Positions 1 to 11,273 of a DNA stretch of 64,000 bases are shown here, piece by piece. Every line of letters begins with the position of its first letter. Position 1 is the stretch's first letter. The notes below the pieces were generated by a model. The model had not been told where the DNA came from and did no database searches. It worked only from the letters and a program-made list of their open reading frames with translations. Made by a program: the position numbers and the translations under genes. The DNA is from Austropuccinia psidii. Lineage: Eukaryota > Basidiomycota > Pucciniomycetes > Pucciniales > Sphaerophragmiaceae. Where the stretch lies: contig JALGQZ010000003.1 in the NCBI GenBank assembly GCA_023105745.1, forward strand, positions 41,059,185 to 41,123,184, given 5' to 3'.

Positions 1-1116
1 GAACAATAACTCTCAAGTATTTTGTTGCTCTTGGTGTCACCACATTTTGATGGAATCCTTTAAGGGCATCCATAGTGGTTATATACACTGCTTGAGGTAT
101 TTGAGTAAGGGCAATTTGGATTTTTGGTATTGGGTATCTGTCTGGAACAGTGTAAGTGTTCAGAGATCTAAAGTCCCCAACCATTCTTGATTTTACATTA
201 TGCCACGGCACTATGACTGGTGTAGTTATTTCTACTTCTTCATTGTGGCCTACTTTTCTTATTACACCAAGGTCCAGAAGTTCTTTGATATGAATTTCTA
301 GAGCTTCTCTTGATTTTGAACTTTCTGGATAAGAAGGTCTTCTTAAGAGTGGTGGATAAGGTCTCTCAATGTTAAGAATGATGTCAACTTCATGACCAAT
401 AATTGCTCCTAGAGGTTCTTTGTCTGTAGCAAATGATCCTCTGTGGTCATACAAAAGGGAAGAAAGTTCATTTTCTTGTTTATCAGTCAGATGAAGGCTT
501 ATTTCAGCCTCATTTAACTGTTCAGACTTGAATTTCTCTAACTCTAAGTTAACTGGTGATACTTTGTTTACTGTAATTTGTCTTTTAAATGGTAAAAAGG
601 CAAATTTTTGGCGCTTATTGTCTCCAATAGTAAAGTATCTGTCTTTGTTATTATGTAAATCTATCCCATACATGATTAAATAGTCATTGCCCAATATAAA
701 GTGGGTACTAGAGCAATTTTCCATAACAACAAATTCAACTGTGATTCTTAAATTCCCATTTATGTGTGGGAATATGACATTGGTCTCAAAGATTCCTAAT
801 GCCTTCATTGGGTTACTTGCACTGTTGAATTTTATTCTATCAATTGGTAGCAATTGGTCTTGAAATTTGGTACACAAGTCTTAAGAAAAGATTTTCCAAC
901 ACAAGAGAAGAAGGCTCCTGGGTCAAGCAAACATTTGGTGGGCTTGTTGTCAACCACCACTTCTGTTATACAGGAGTTACCAGCTGTATAACCTTTCCCT
1001 CTATTTGGTTTTGTCTTCATAAGTTGTGCATCTTGAACTTTTGATAAATCAACTTGACCATTGCTTAATTGTGGCAAGTGGGAATAAGATTCCATGATGT
1101 CAAAAGTGGCATTCAT
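1..1116 (-). pseudogene. D1 protease and N-terminal reverse transcriptase
   Basis: Follows gag in the D1 polyprotein. The stretch 1116-832 carries the aspartic protease site LLDPGAF (Asp codon 922-924), Asp-Pro-Gly where retroviral-type proteases normally have Asp-Thr/Ser-Gly. After a break near 850-880 the frame is open to the window edge and contains the end of the protease, the linker and the start of reverse transcriptase (PPLLRRP, VEITTPVIV, MVGDFRSLNTYTVPDRYPIP, MDALKGFHQNVV). The YIDD box, RNase H and integrase would lie left of the window. The same order of motifs is seen in D2 at 42750-44037. Family assignment is firm. Activity is unlikely because the upstream gag is broken. Confidence 0.85.
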
Positions 1117-1129
1117 ATTTTCTATATCT

Positions 1130-3339
1130 TTTGAAGATTCAGAAAATATGGATGAATTATCATCTGAATTGTCTTCAGTTATGTCTTCTTTTTCAAAATC
1201 TGGTTCCTTTTCAATGTCAATTTCATTGATTTTCCCCCTTTTTGGACATGTATTGGCTAAATGGGTGGTTCTTTGGCAAATATGGCACTTTCTGACTGTA
1301 TCTGCAGATTTATACTTGATATTACTAGAATTTTATTTGGGGTTTTTGTCCACAGAATCTTTCCAAGGTGTATTAAACCTTGTTTTGAGATTCACCCTAC
1401 TAGAACCAATTTTGGTTCTGGTGGTTACTTCTTCTAGTATATTGATAATATCCTCTGCTGAAGATTGTTTTCCTGCTTTTGACAGCATGCTCTAAGTCAC
1501 CTCCACATTGTCTCAGAATTTTCCTATGGATCATAAATTATGACATGTCAGGATATAATGCTGTTAATCTGTCCTTTTGTTGGAGAACCATGGTAAAGCT
1601 TTGTCTTTATCAGCATTAAATTTGGCAGATTCAAAGGCTGTTTCAACTTTAAACCTACAAGCATCATTTGCCCACTTGTTGATGATTTGGGTTTTCCACC
1701 AAGTCCAACTCTGGTGTCCATGTGCTTGTCTTATTTTGATGTACCATCTGTGAGCTGATCTGGTAAACAAGGTGTTAAACCTGGCTGTTACCAGTCTGTC
1801 TGGTAATTCAAAATCCTCTTTGATCATGTCAATACCTCTAATGAATTCCATATGGTCATACTCTCCTTCACCACTGAAGTGAGGCCATTCTTTAAGTTTT
1901 GGAACTTCTTTCAAGAGTGCTTGGCCCATTGATGGTTCCAAGTTATGAAAAGAAGTGGATAATTCATTTTTTAATTGTGAATTATCAGGATCCAATACTT
2001 GTGTATTTTGAATTCTTGTGCCCTCATTTTGATTTAGAGGTGTAGACATTCTTGGTAAGGTGTTCAGTATTTGTTCAATGTCATTCATTTTACTGTTGCT
2101 ACACCTTTGGTAATTTCTGTATTCATGTTGGAAGCTTTGTATTAAATTTATTCCTTCAATTTTATACATGTCTTCCTTATGTGTCAGTTCTTGCCATAAC
2201 TCTGTCTGTCTTGTATTATCAGCAGTGACTTGATTCAATTTCATTGATAATTTTGATACTTCTTCTTGTGAAGCATCAAAACACTTTTTCAAGGCAATGG
2301 TATATGTCTTTACTTCAGTAAATTAATTTGAAATGTCATCAAGGACTTTCTTGTTAACTGTCTTGATAATATTTATGGCTTGTTTAATTCTTGTTTCAAT
2401 TATGTCATCAATATTGAATTTAGAATATTTATCTGTTAATTCTTTAATAATGGCAGATTGTTCATTTATTTTATTGTTGGAAGAATTATCATTATTGGAA
2501 TTCTTAATTGTTCTTAAAACTTTTTCAAAACACATAAGTGTTTCATTAATTTGGCACAGACTCAGGTTGTTTGTTTTAATGTTGTTACAAATGGTTTCAT
2601 TTTTATCAGAAAGATGTTTTTTCATGTCATTTATAGAATCATACAACTCTGGGATAGAATCAAATATATCAGAAATCATTTCTGGAATCTTAATCTGGCT
2701 TCCTCCTTCTTCTGTAATTCCATCATGGTTCTGGCCATTTGAAATACATTTTCCATGGCATCCTGTTGAATCTTTGGGATTCTGTATCCCTGGCTGTAAG
2801 GCTTTGGGGCTGGTGCCTTCCCTTTGCCCTTGTTAGGAGTTTGTGGCTGCTTTTTCACGTTGGAATTGCTGGTGCTGGCCACTGGGGCTGTTTTTGGCAC
2901 TGGTTTGGGTGGTGCAGAGTTGTTTTTCCTCCATTCTAGTGTCAAAAGCATCATGTTTTTCTTCTCCATCAATGGATTCCATCCATTGAGCAATTTGCAA
3001 GTGTTGGGAAGGCCCAGGAATTCTCTTACTGTCAGGTAAGAAATCATGCAATTCTTCTACAGGTCTGCAAGGATCTGGTACTCTTTGAACTGAAGTGCAT
3101 TGTTGTATGCACTGTGGCTGGCTTTTTATATGTCCACAGAGGCTTTTTGTGGCGGTGTCGGCTCCTTTTGAAGGTAAAATGGTATTATCAGCTTCAGAAT
3201 GACCCATTTTAGTTGTTTGGAAGTCATCAACTGACCCTTTTCCTTCTGTACCTGATTGGCCTCTGCCATAATCACGTCTATTACCTTTTTGGGAGCTGCT
3301 TGAGGGGTTGTAGCTGGCTCCTGACCTGGTTGAAGGCAT
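1130..3339 (-). pseudogene. D1 gag (Ty3/Gypsy capsid/nucleocapsid), broken
   Basis: Gag begins at ATG 3339-3337 (MPSTRSGASYNP) and runs in one frame with in-frame stops at about 2833 and 2320, then changes frame near 1560. Recognisable parts are an N-terminal basic, Ser/Gly-rich segment, a coiled-coil-like charged middle (MISDIFDSIPELYDSINDMK from 2679), a capsid-like core (KEWPHFSGEGEYDHMEFIRG; HRWYIKIRQAHGHQSWTWWK), and a zinc knuckle CHICQRTTHLANTC (C-x2-C-x4-H-x4-C) near 1240-1290. Its role in an intact element is assembling the virus-like particle and binding the RNA. The start codon lies inside the intron of the overlapping ORF1. D2 has the same order of motifs. Confidence 0.85.
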
Positions 3340-3587
3340 AATTATGGTTTAAAAAGGTTTAAAATAGCATTTTTACGTCAAAAACTTACTATTGGCCAAA
3401 TTTTTAGCTTTGTGAAGGGTATTACTTATGTCCAAGTTAATAAATTCAGAAGATATTGGTTCAGGTTGGTTATTTTGAGTCACAATAACAGTACTATTAT
3501 GGTCTGAATTAATAGTGCTTGCAGGAACAATGCTGGTGACTGTTGAGGCTGTTTCAATGTTTTCTTGTCTTACCACATTGTCAGACA
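2676..3587 (-). pseudogene. D1 accessory ORF1, spliced, overlapping gag in the +1 frame
   Basis: Predicted exon 3587-3390 (198 nt) follows an acceptor-like TTTTAG and starts with TG, as if the start codon were split A|TG. The intron 3389-3326 (64 nt) has donor GTAAGT and acceptor CAACCAG, phase 1. The second exon 3325-2676 (650 nt) stays in the +1 frame relative to gag and ends at TGA in an ATGA overlap with gag ATG 2679. The last 123 codons (3047-2676) are fully open and include GYRIPKIQQDAMENVFQMAR. There are two nonsense codons earlier in exon 2, one of them a TAG where TGG (Trp) is likely ancestral. D2 has the same exon lengths. I do not recognise the protein and its function is unknown. 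Splice sites are read by eye. Confidence 0.6.
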
Positions 3588-3791
3588 CTAAAATTAATGA
3601 AAAAGGCAATTAATTAAGTAAAAAAAAGGTTATTTCAAAAAAGAAATAAAAATAAAAGCCTCACTTATAGTATGAAAAAATTTATTTTTTATGGATTTTT
3701 TGGACTATAAGTATTTTTTATATGTTTTTAAATTTTTTAATATAAGGAAAAAGATTTAAAAAGAGTAAAAAAAATATGTCACAGGTAAAAT

Positions 3792-3809
3792 ATCATGGCT
3801 GGGCCCCCA
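3792..3809 (-). promoter_or_regulatory. Candidate primer-binding site of D1
   Basis: Two bases inside the 5' LTR end, the minus strand reads TGGGGGCCCAGCCATGAT. It starts with TGG, as expected for pairing with a tRNA 3' CCA end. D2 has a related sequence at the same 2-nt spacing. I cannot name the tRNA. Confidence 0.5.
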
Positions 3810-3811
3810 AA

Positions 3812-5630
3812 TGTAAGGTGTGGATATGAAACTTTGATTAAAAATCAAGTACTTTTCCTGTCCTCAAAATTTGTATAAGGTAAAATTCAATTAAAAATAG
3901 TAAAGAATATTATTTTTAAGAGAAAACACGCCAATTTTATTGTTTATAACTTTATTAGTATAAAAAAATAATATTATAAAAATTTATTGTTTTACCAACA
4001 ATAAAAAATTATCCAAAAAATACTCTACAAGAGATATTTTAAGGCTACAAAAGAAATTTCTTCAAGAGCAATTTCAATTGGAATTAATTGAGCAAAGAAC
4101 TGCAAGCAATTAATTAAAGAGCAAAGTCTTTAAAAAGAATATTAAAGAGAAAATATGCCCAAAAGTGAACAGAGTGAATTTGGAAACAAAGTGACAAAGT
4201 TTACAGTGATTAAAGATGCTTTAACTCACTTTTGGGGTGGTTCAGGGGTAAAAATGATTATAATGATTTTTTCACGTGGTTAAAAGGATTAAAATGACTT
4301 AAAAATGGTGGTTGGAATCTCTTATTGATTGGCTTAACAATGTTTAAACTAATTATAAAAGGAAAAGATTCTAACATGAAGAGAAAAGTGGGGCAAAGAA
4401 GACATTCTTTTATAGCCATCAATTCTCTTACTCGAAAAGTAAACTTTACTCTTGCCAGTCGTGAAAAACAGTCTGACAACAGGAAAGTCAATTATGGCAT
4501 CATTGAACCCTGGTTTAGACCAAAAAGGGCTGGTTTAAGCCATTTTTAGCCATTTTTAGCCATTTTAGACCCTTAAATCAGCCATTACCATAGCAATACC
4601 AGGCCTAGAGCCTTCAAAACACGTCATAATGTGTGTCAGAGGCGTAGAAACCAGTTAAAACTGTTTTTACTATGATTGTCTTATCTTAAGGGTAGTTTTA
4701 CCCTCTTGGCCACAGCTAAAACTACCCCAGTTGGTATCAAAACCTCATCATCAATTGAGTCCACAGACCCTGTAGCTTAATTCCAGGCCAAAAGTGATGA
4801 ACTTTTGCGTGATGTTTGACATCCCACGCCTGTCAGCAAGGATTTTGGGGGTCTAGCTCCCCCTTAGAGCTGGAGTTCCTTTTTCCCCCCCAAATTTAAT
4901 CTTTCCAATTTATTTTTCCTTTAATTCCTCATCATGTATTATACTTATAATTTACATATGTAATTCAATTCAATTGTACAGTACAATACAGTAATAATTG
5001 ACACCTCATATGTAAATCAAAGTTCACTTATGTAATACACGCGCACATTTTGACATTTCAACTGAATTCAATTGAAAATACTTCAATTCCTCATAACTTC
5101 TAAACAAAACACAACACCTCAATTTTAACACAAAAATTAATGGTTAACACCACATTTGGTGTGAATTAAATTAAGGTTTTGAGGATTCTCAACTTTTTGT
5201 ATTGAAAATAATAAAAAATTAATTTAAGTTTACATAGAGTTGAGTTACCAGAATTTCACTCAGAGGTGACCCCACCTGATTTTTTATGAGGAATCCAATG
5301 GTGAAATAATTTTTATGTGTTTATTTATTGACTAAAAAGTTATAATAATTTTTATTTAACTTTTTTCCAAATTTATTTATTTTTTCACAATTTTGTTAAA
5401 ATTTCATTTTTACTGAATTTTTTCAAGTATAAATGTAATTTTATACTTAAAAAATTTAATGTATTTTTATTTTTAAATTGTAATTAATTTTTTATTTTCA
5501 ATGTAACTTTTTATATTTATATTTTGATTTTTATTTTAATAATATAAATAAATTTATTTTACTTATATTAATATGTTATTTTTTGTATTTGTGGTCTTTT
5601 GGCTATATGAAATTACCTCTAAGGCTCACA
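3812..5630 (-). repeat. D-family LTR (5' LTR of D1)
   Basis: 1819-bp LTR, TGTGAGCC...CCTTACA on the minus strand. It aligns by eye along its length with 38107-39941 and 47762-49588. It contains a TATA box and is very AT-rich at its 5' end. Confidence 0.92.
4407..4414 (-). promoter_or_regulatory. TATA box in D-family LTR
   Basis: TATAAAAG on the minus strand inside the D1 LTR. It is preserved in the same context (GATGGCTATAAAAGAATG) in both D2 LTRs, so it is the likely core promoter. Confidence 0.6.
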
Positions 5631-5789
5631 GGGGCAGTCATGAAACTCTTGAAAGATCAGGGAGATATTGTCCCTGTCTGCCACTGTGAGGGAACCAATG
5701 TGGTTTTCTCTGTGATACAGGACTCCATCTATAAGGAAATATTTATTGTCCTTATAATCCCTCAACCAGGGTTGCTTTAACTTGGATTC

Positions 5790-7217
5790 TGTCAGGATGA
5801 TACTATGATAAAGGTATAACTAGGCTAATTACAACTTTAACTGTGTATGTGACACGGCAGAAAATGATTAAAAAGATTTATAAAGGTTTTATAATAAGAT
5901 AAAAGGGTTCTACTATTGAAAAATAGTGGTGGTGAGCGCTATTGAGAACCCTGGGTGCAGGCTTTATCTGTTGGATTACAATAATAAAGTCTACAATAAT
6001 TAAAGATTATAATTATACCTGATTATTTAACCAAGAGTAAAACTGTTTTTGACAGTTTACTACGTAGGTTATTCAAGAGCAGGATGAAGAAAGGATTTTG
6101 GCTGTGAAAAGCCCTCCTTTTATCCTGAAATTGGGGTGGAAAGGCTGCTAGACCTTTCCACGTAGAGGAAGTGAAGATTTTTCACTCTCTATGACAGGCT
6201 TGTGGTTTGCAAACAGCCTGTATACCCTGTATTGGGCTCAGATGTGGTTTTGAAACCACATCTGGGCAGTTTTCACCAATACAGGGTGAAAATTTTCATC
6301 TGGGGACCTCACAGCCTGATTCTGACGTGTATGACACGTAGAATGCTGTACAGAAACTGTATGGGACCCCAGTATTGACTGACATATGAGGTATTGAAGT
6401 AAAAACATTCTTCTTTGTCTATTTGACACCTCATATTCATGGTTATGGGATATTATCCCATGGTAAGGCTGTATCTGACAGCAGGTGGGATTTTGACCTT
6501 AAAATGGTCATAACTCTGTCAGTTTTTGAGATATCAAGCTCAAAGTTGGTTCATTGAATAGCTCTGTATGGGCTCTACACAATGGTACCCAGCTTGACAT
6601 GGTTATCATTAAATATGACAAAGCTATCCCATGTACAAGTATTTTTGTACATTGGCGTGGTCTGGTTAAAAGCTGTATTAAGCTTGTTTGGCAAATAACT
6701 TCTGTTGTAGTTGAGTTATGAGGAAATGGATGGCACCATCAGATAGCCCTGATTGTGCTCTTTCCAAAAAGACCCCACTTCAGGTATCTCACACTAAAAC
6801 TGTAAAAGTTAGATGAGAGGTGAATGTTTTGTTCACCCTTATTTGGTCTGAATTTGACCATAACTCAAGTAATACTGGTGCTAGCTCAGTTTGGCTGGTA
6901 CCATTGGATAGCCCTGGCTTAGAGCTTCATTTTGAATACCAATTTGATGGGGTTAAGCCTCTCCTTCTAGATTTTAGATGAGAGGTGAAAATTAAGGTTT
7001 ATGCTCAGCAATAACTTTGAGCAGGAATAACTTTGTTATTTCTTGTCCTATGGTGATGGGACTTATATTTTCAGGAAGAGGTGAGTTTCCTCTTACGTTT
7101 GATACCTTTTGAGCTAATTTGGCTCAGTTCCATGTTTTGGTGGTATTTTGGCTATACCATTGGTTTATGGTATTTTGGCTGTCATGCTTGTGCTCTGGTT
7201 TGAGTCACAGGCTGACA
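5790..7217 (-). repeat. Solo A-family LTR inside remnant E (target duplication GATTC)
   Basis: 1428 bp, reading TGTCAG...CTGACA on both strands. GATTC is at 5785-5789 and again at 7218-7222, and the coding sequence of E continues across it. It matches 23553-24990 and 44241-45675. No internal region is present, so it arose by LTR-LTR recombination of a full insertion. Confidence 0.92.
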
Positions 7218-7222
7218 GATTC

Positions 7223-8015
7223 CAGTTCTGGGCTCTTATATTTTTGTTGGAGGAGTTGCAACAATATTCTACACTGTTTTTATGCATAGGATTTAATAAC
7301 TGAATCAAAAAACCAATGCAATTTTCAGAGGAGCGTATGCCCAATATGGAAGTTTTGGTCTCCTCTGGTCCACTTTGGTTAGTCTGTCATACCACTTCCT
7401 GCTGCGAATTCCAAATATCTGAAGTTATTCTTCCTATCTCTCAATAAAATGGATAGCAATCTTGGAAGCTACTTCTGCATCATAATCTGGACTGCTTTTG
7501 AAAATGTCCAGTGGCCTTCTACTTAGGCCATCTGCTTTGGTATGGCTTCTTCCTTCCTTGTATATGATGGTCTTATTGCCTCTATACTCTTGTATGACTA
7601 TTTTCCATCTCAAAATGTGTCTATTGGTTATCTTCATTTTGAGCAAAGACTTGAGTGCAGTCCAATATGTGTATAATTTAAAGATTGAGCCCTCCAAATA
7701 GTAATAGAGTTTTGCCAGAGCCTAAACAAAAGCATTCTGTCTGTGTTTCCCCATATCTGTCCTCTGAATATTTCAGTTTCCTGGAGATATAACAGATTAA
7801 CCCTTCTCTAGGTTCACAATCTACAATTTGTCTTTTCTAAGGTGCTTCCAGTAATCCTAGTGTGCAAGATGCATCTATGTAAAAATTGAATAGTAATGCA
7901 AATTCAAGTAGCATAACAACAGGTGCATTGATGAGTTCATGTTTTATCCTCTCATATGAATCCCTTCTTTGTTTGGTAATCTCAAAAACTATATCTTTTT
8001 TCTGTATTAGTGTAA
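7223..8015 (-). pseudogene. E: RNase H / integrase-linker fragment
   Basis: The open piece 7697-7434 reads TNRHILRWKIVIQEYRG and SHTKADGLSRRPLDI, matching the RNase H C-terminus and the linker to integrase in element A ([32 protein letters not shown]). Upstream, to about 8015, the minus strand still resembles the first part of RNase H and the end of reverse transcriptase, but with stops and frameshifts. It is a remnant without function. Confidence 0.75.
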
Positions 8016-9563
8016 GTTTTGAACATGAAATAATGAGTTATAACTACTAATGCTTTACTTATTTTACTCTTAATGTTCTTATCATAATAATCAATAAGAT
8101 ATTACAATAATAAAGAAATATTATAATTATGGAATAAAAATATGCATATTATATAAATGAATGAAATAATATAATAAAAATTGAATAAATTGAATTTCAA
8201 TAATTAGTATATTGAACGCAATTTATTATTGTTACAAATGAATAATAAATGCATAAAGTTTTTTATTTCATAATAAAAAACAACTTATAACAATAATATT
8301 CCCAATATTAAAGCTATCATTACTATAAATAGTATTCATATTAATATAAGAATTATAAAAAACTAATAATAAAGAGAAATTATTGTAAAAATACAAAATA
8401 ACCTAATTTGAACACTGAATATGATAATTTTCAAGCGTTCAATCAAAATAATCAAAATGAAGATTAATTAAATTGTATTTAAAATTCAAAATAAAAGAAA
8501 TTACAAATGTTGTTGATTTTATGTGGAATTGAGGATTTTTAAAGAAAAAATTAACAAAAAAGATTAAATATTCATTGAATAACTTCAAAATTGGTGATCA
8601 AAAGAAGAATCAATTTGAGTCTTCAATAATGTGATAGAACTATATAAAAATAATAAAGCTTTTACATTCAGTTTTAATAATTTAATGTTTTTGTTGTGTC
8701 TGAGGGGGAAATAGAGGTAAAAAGAGCTCTATATATGGTAAAATACTCCCTCCTAGAGTCCGGAAGGCTTCTAGTATACACGGAATGATGGTATGCACTT
8801 TAATTGATCAGTATCTTAAGGCTTAGTTATAATTACATCATAATCAAACCATCTGATCTCATTATTATGCCATTATTTAGAGTTATCACTGTAACTCTAA
8901 GCTTGCTTACATCATACACTTGGAAGAAGACTAAATTTTTTTTATCTTATTAGTTTTAATCATAATAGGCTAGTACTAATCACTTTCATCACTTATATGA
9001 CTGTTCAAATTAAATTAAGATTACAGTGAGTGATCCTAAATGATCAATCTTAAGCTTAACCTTTGATACTTCATAAATTGTGAGTTATACACACTAAAGC
9101 CATTCAGAGAGTTAATTCCGATTGCTTGGCATGACATGATAAGCTTCCAAGAGCATTTAATTAGATCCTAAAAACTCTATTTTTTTTGATTTTTCTTGTA
9201 ACTCATCTTTTCTGGCAAAATTTACTATTTCAAAGTTTGAACCATGATTTCAAGGGGTTATATCTTGAATATAATGATTAAAATTAAATCCTTCTCCACA
9301 TATGAATTATTTTAATCTTAATATATACTTTTTCTAAGTTTGGACCACTTTTCCAAAAAGGTGGTCAACAGCTAAAACTATTTTTCTCAATACACCCTTT
9401 TAAGCTATGACCTTGTTTATAGCTTTTCAAATAACCTTTATATTTGTATTCCTACAATAATTACATGTTAAATTTATTTTTAAATCAACTCTTTATCATT
9501 TATATTTCAAAAATTATGAGCTGAAACTCATGAATATAAGCACCAATCATCAAAGTGCATATA
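8016..9563. other. AT-rich stretch without recognised gene
   Basis: Very AT-rich sequence with no long open frame and no motif I recognise. It may hold the lost 3' LTR of element C or old intergenic DNA; I cannot tell which. Confidence 0.5.
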
Positions 9564-9568
9564 TGCAG

Positions 9569-10881
9569 TGTCAGTCTGTGACTCAAAACCAGAGCACAAG
9601 CATTACAGCCAAATACCATAAAACAATGGTATAGCCAGGATACCACCAAAACATGGAGCTGAGCCAAATAAGCTCAAAAGGTATCAAAGCAAAGAGGAAA
9701 TTAAACTCTTTCCAAATATACAAGTCCCACAACCATAGGACAAGGAATAACAAAGTTATTCCTGCCCAAAGTTGTTGCTGAGCATAAAACTTATTTTTCA
9801 CCTCTCATCTGAAATCCAGGGGAAAAGTCTTAACCCCATCAAATGGGTATTCAAAATGAAGCTCTAAGTCAGGGCTATCCAATGGTACTAGTCAAATTGA
9901 GCATCTAACTTCTACAGTTTTAGTGTGAGATACCCAAAGTAGGGTATTTGTAAAAAGAGCACAATCAGGGATATCTGATGGTGCCATCCATTTCTCCATA
10001 TCTCATCTAGAACAAAAGCTATAGGGAAAACAAGCTCCATACAGATTTTAAGAAAATCATACATATGTACAAAACATTTTGTACATGGCATAACTTTGTC
10101 ATATTGAATGATAACCATATCAAATAAGGTACCATTGTGTAGAACACATTAGGGACTACAAAATGAACCAATTTCTAGCTTTATGTCTCAAAAACTGACA
10201 AAGGTATGGCATTTTTAAGGTCAAAATACCACAGTTAGACCAATACAGTCTTACTGTGGGATATTCTCCCATACGTATGATTATGAGGTGTCAAAAAGAT
10301 AAAGGAGCTTGTTTATACTTCAATAGCGGGGCCCTGTACAGGTTCTCTACAGCATTATACACATCATACACGTCAGAAGAGGGCTATTTGGTCCCCAGAT
10401 AAAAATGTTTACCCTGTACTGGTGAAAAATGCCTAGATGTGGTTTAAAAACCACATCTGAGCCCAATACAGAGCATACAGGCACTATGAAAACCACAAGC
10501 CAGTATCTGGAAGTGAGAAATTTTCACTTCCTCTACCTGGAAAGGTCTAAAAGCCTTTTCCACCCAATTTTAGGATAAAAAGGGACCTTTTCTCCACAAG
10601 AAAAGGTTTCCTCATCCCTCTCTTGAATTCCTGCATAGTACAACTGTAAAAAACAGCTATAATATTGGAGAATAACCAGGTTATACTAGAAAATTTAGTA
10701 TGTTAGACTTTACTATTGTAACCCAGCAGGTAAAGCTGCACCCAGGGCTTTCAAAAATGCTCACCACCACTAATAATCTTTAGTAAAGCCCTTTCATTTT
10801 TAACATTATGATCTGTGTCACAGTAATAGTTTAGGCTGTAAATACTCTTTATTATCATCTCTTCATAGACTCAGCCCAACA
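9569..10881 (+). repeat. A-family LTR, plus orientation
   Basis: Starts TGTCAGTCTGTGACTC and ends GACTCAGCCCAACA, the inverse orientation of the other A-type LTRs in the window, and shorter at 1313 bp. Flanks are TGCAG (9564-9568) and TTCAG (10882-10886), four of five bases matching, so it is probably a solo LTR with a mutated duplication. The sequence is clearly diverged from 23553-24990. Confidence 0.8.
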
Positions 10882-11273
10882 TTCAGGTTATGTCACTAAG
10901 GATTTAGTTTTTTGATATTAAATGAAGACTCAATATGTGTAGCTCTTCATGGGGAATACAATGGGGTAGCGTATTTCACATTTACATTCATTGGATTTTG
11001 AGATGATGAAGATCTCATGCCTTCTGAAGAAATTATTACTTATCTAAGATAATAATTGCAATTCTTATTATTAGAATAAGTATTGATAAGCTGCTGTGTG
11101 ACCTTTTTGCATCTGTTTTCATATCTAAAAAGCTTGCCTTCCCTACCATCAAAACAGATTGTACCACAACCTGATATAGTTGAATTAGGGTATCATCCAC
11201 TGTCCTACCTCTTCAATAGACTTTGTTAGTCTTGAAGCTCAATAATGCTTGAATGTTCTATTCTTTGGGTATT

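Larger units (their letters stand above)
1..5630 (-). mobile_element. Ty3/Gypsy element D1 (partial, runs off left edge)
   Basis: Minus-strand LTR retrotransposon of the same family as the complete copy at 38107-49588. Read right to left it has a 5' LTR (5630-3812), a candidate primer-binding site, a leader with the accessory ORF1, gag (start codon 3339), protease and the first part of reverse transcriptase, which leaves the window at base 1. The LTR starts TGTGAGCC and ends CCTTACA. Beyond base 5630 the sequence is an unrelated A-family integrase fragment, so D1 inserted into element E. Its target duplication would be GGGGC (5631-5635), but the partner copy is outside the window. The gag-pol frame carries several stops, so this copy is not autonomous. 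Confidence 0.92.
5631..8015 (-). mobile_element. Remnant E of an A-family Gypsy element
   Basis: Minus-strand internal fragment matching element A. 5636-5789 corresponds to A near 26333-26480 (integrase zinc-binding region and linker). 7223-8015 continues with the linker, RNase H and the end of reverse transcriptase (compare A 26490-27290). The fragment is interrupted at 5790-7217 by a solo A-type LTR with a perfect GATTC duplication, and on the left by D1. It stops being recognisable near 8015. Many stops show it is older than A. Confidence 0.8.

Noticed and set aside
3373..3609. A separate small gene upstream of D1 gag
   Set aside because: Its start is TTG, and its 3' end reads through a GTAAGT donor; it fits better as the first visible exon of the spliced ORF1.
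4258..4491. 77-codon open frame in the D-family LTR, also seen in the D2 LTRs
   Set aside because: It begins with TTG, not ATG, and is shared simply because the LTRs are homologous. No sign of coding beyond that.
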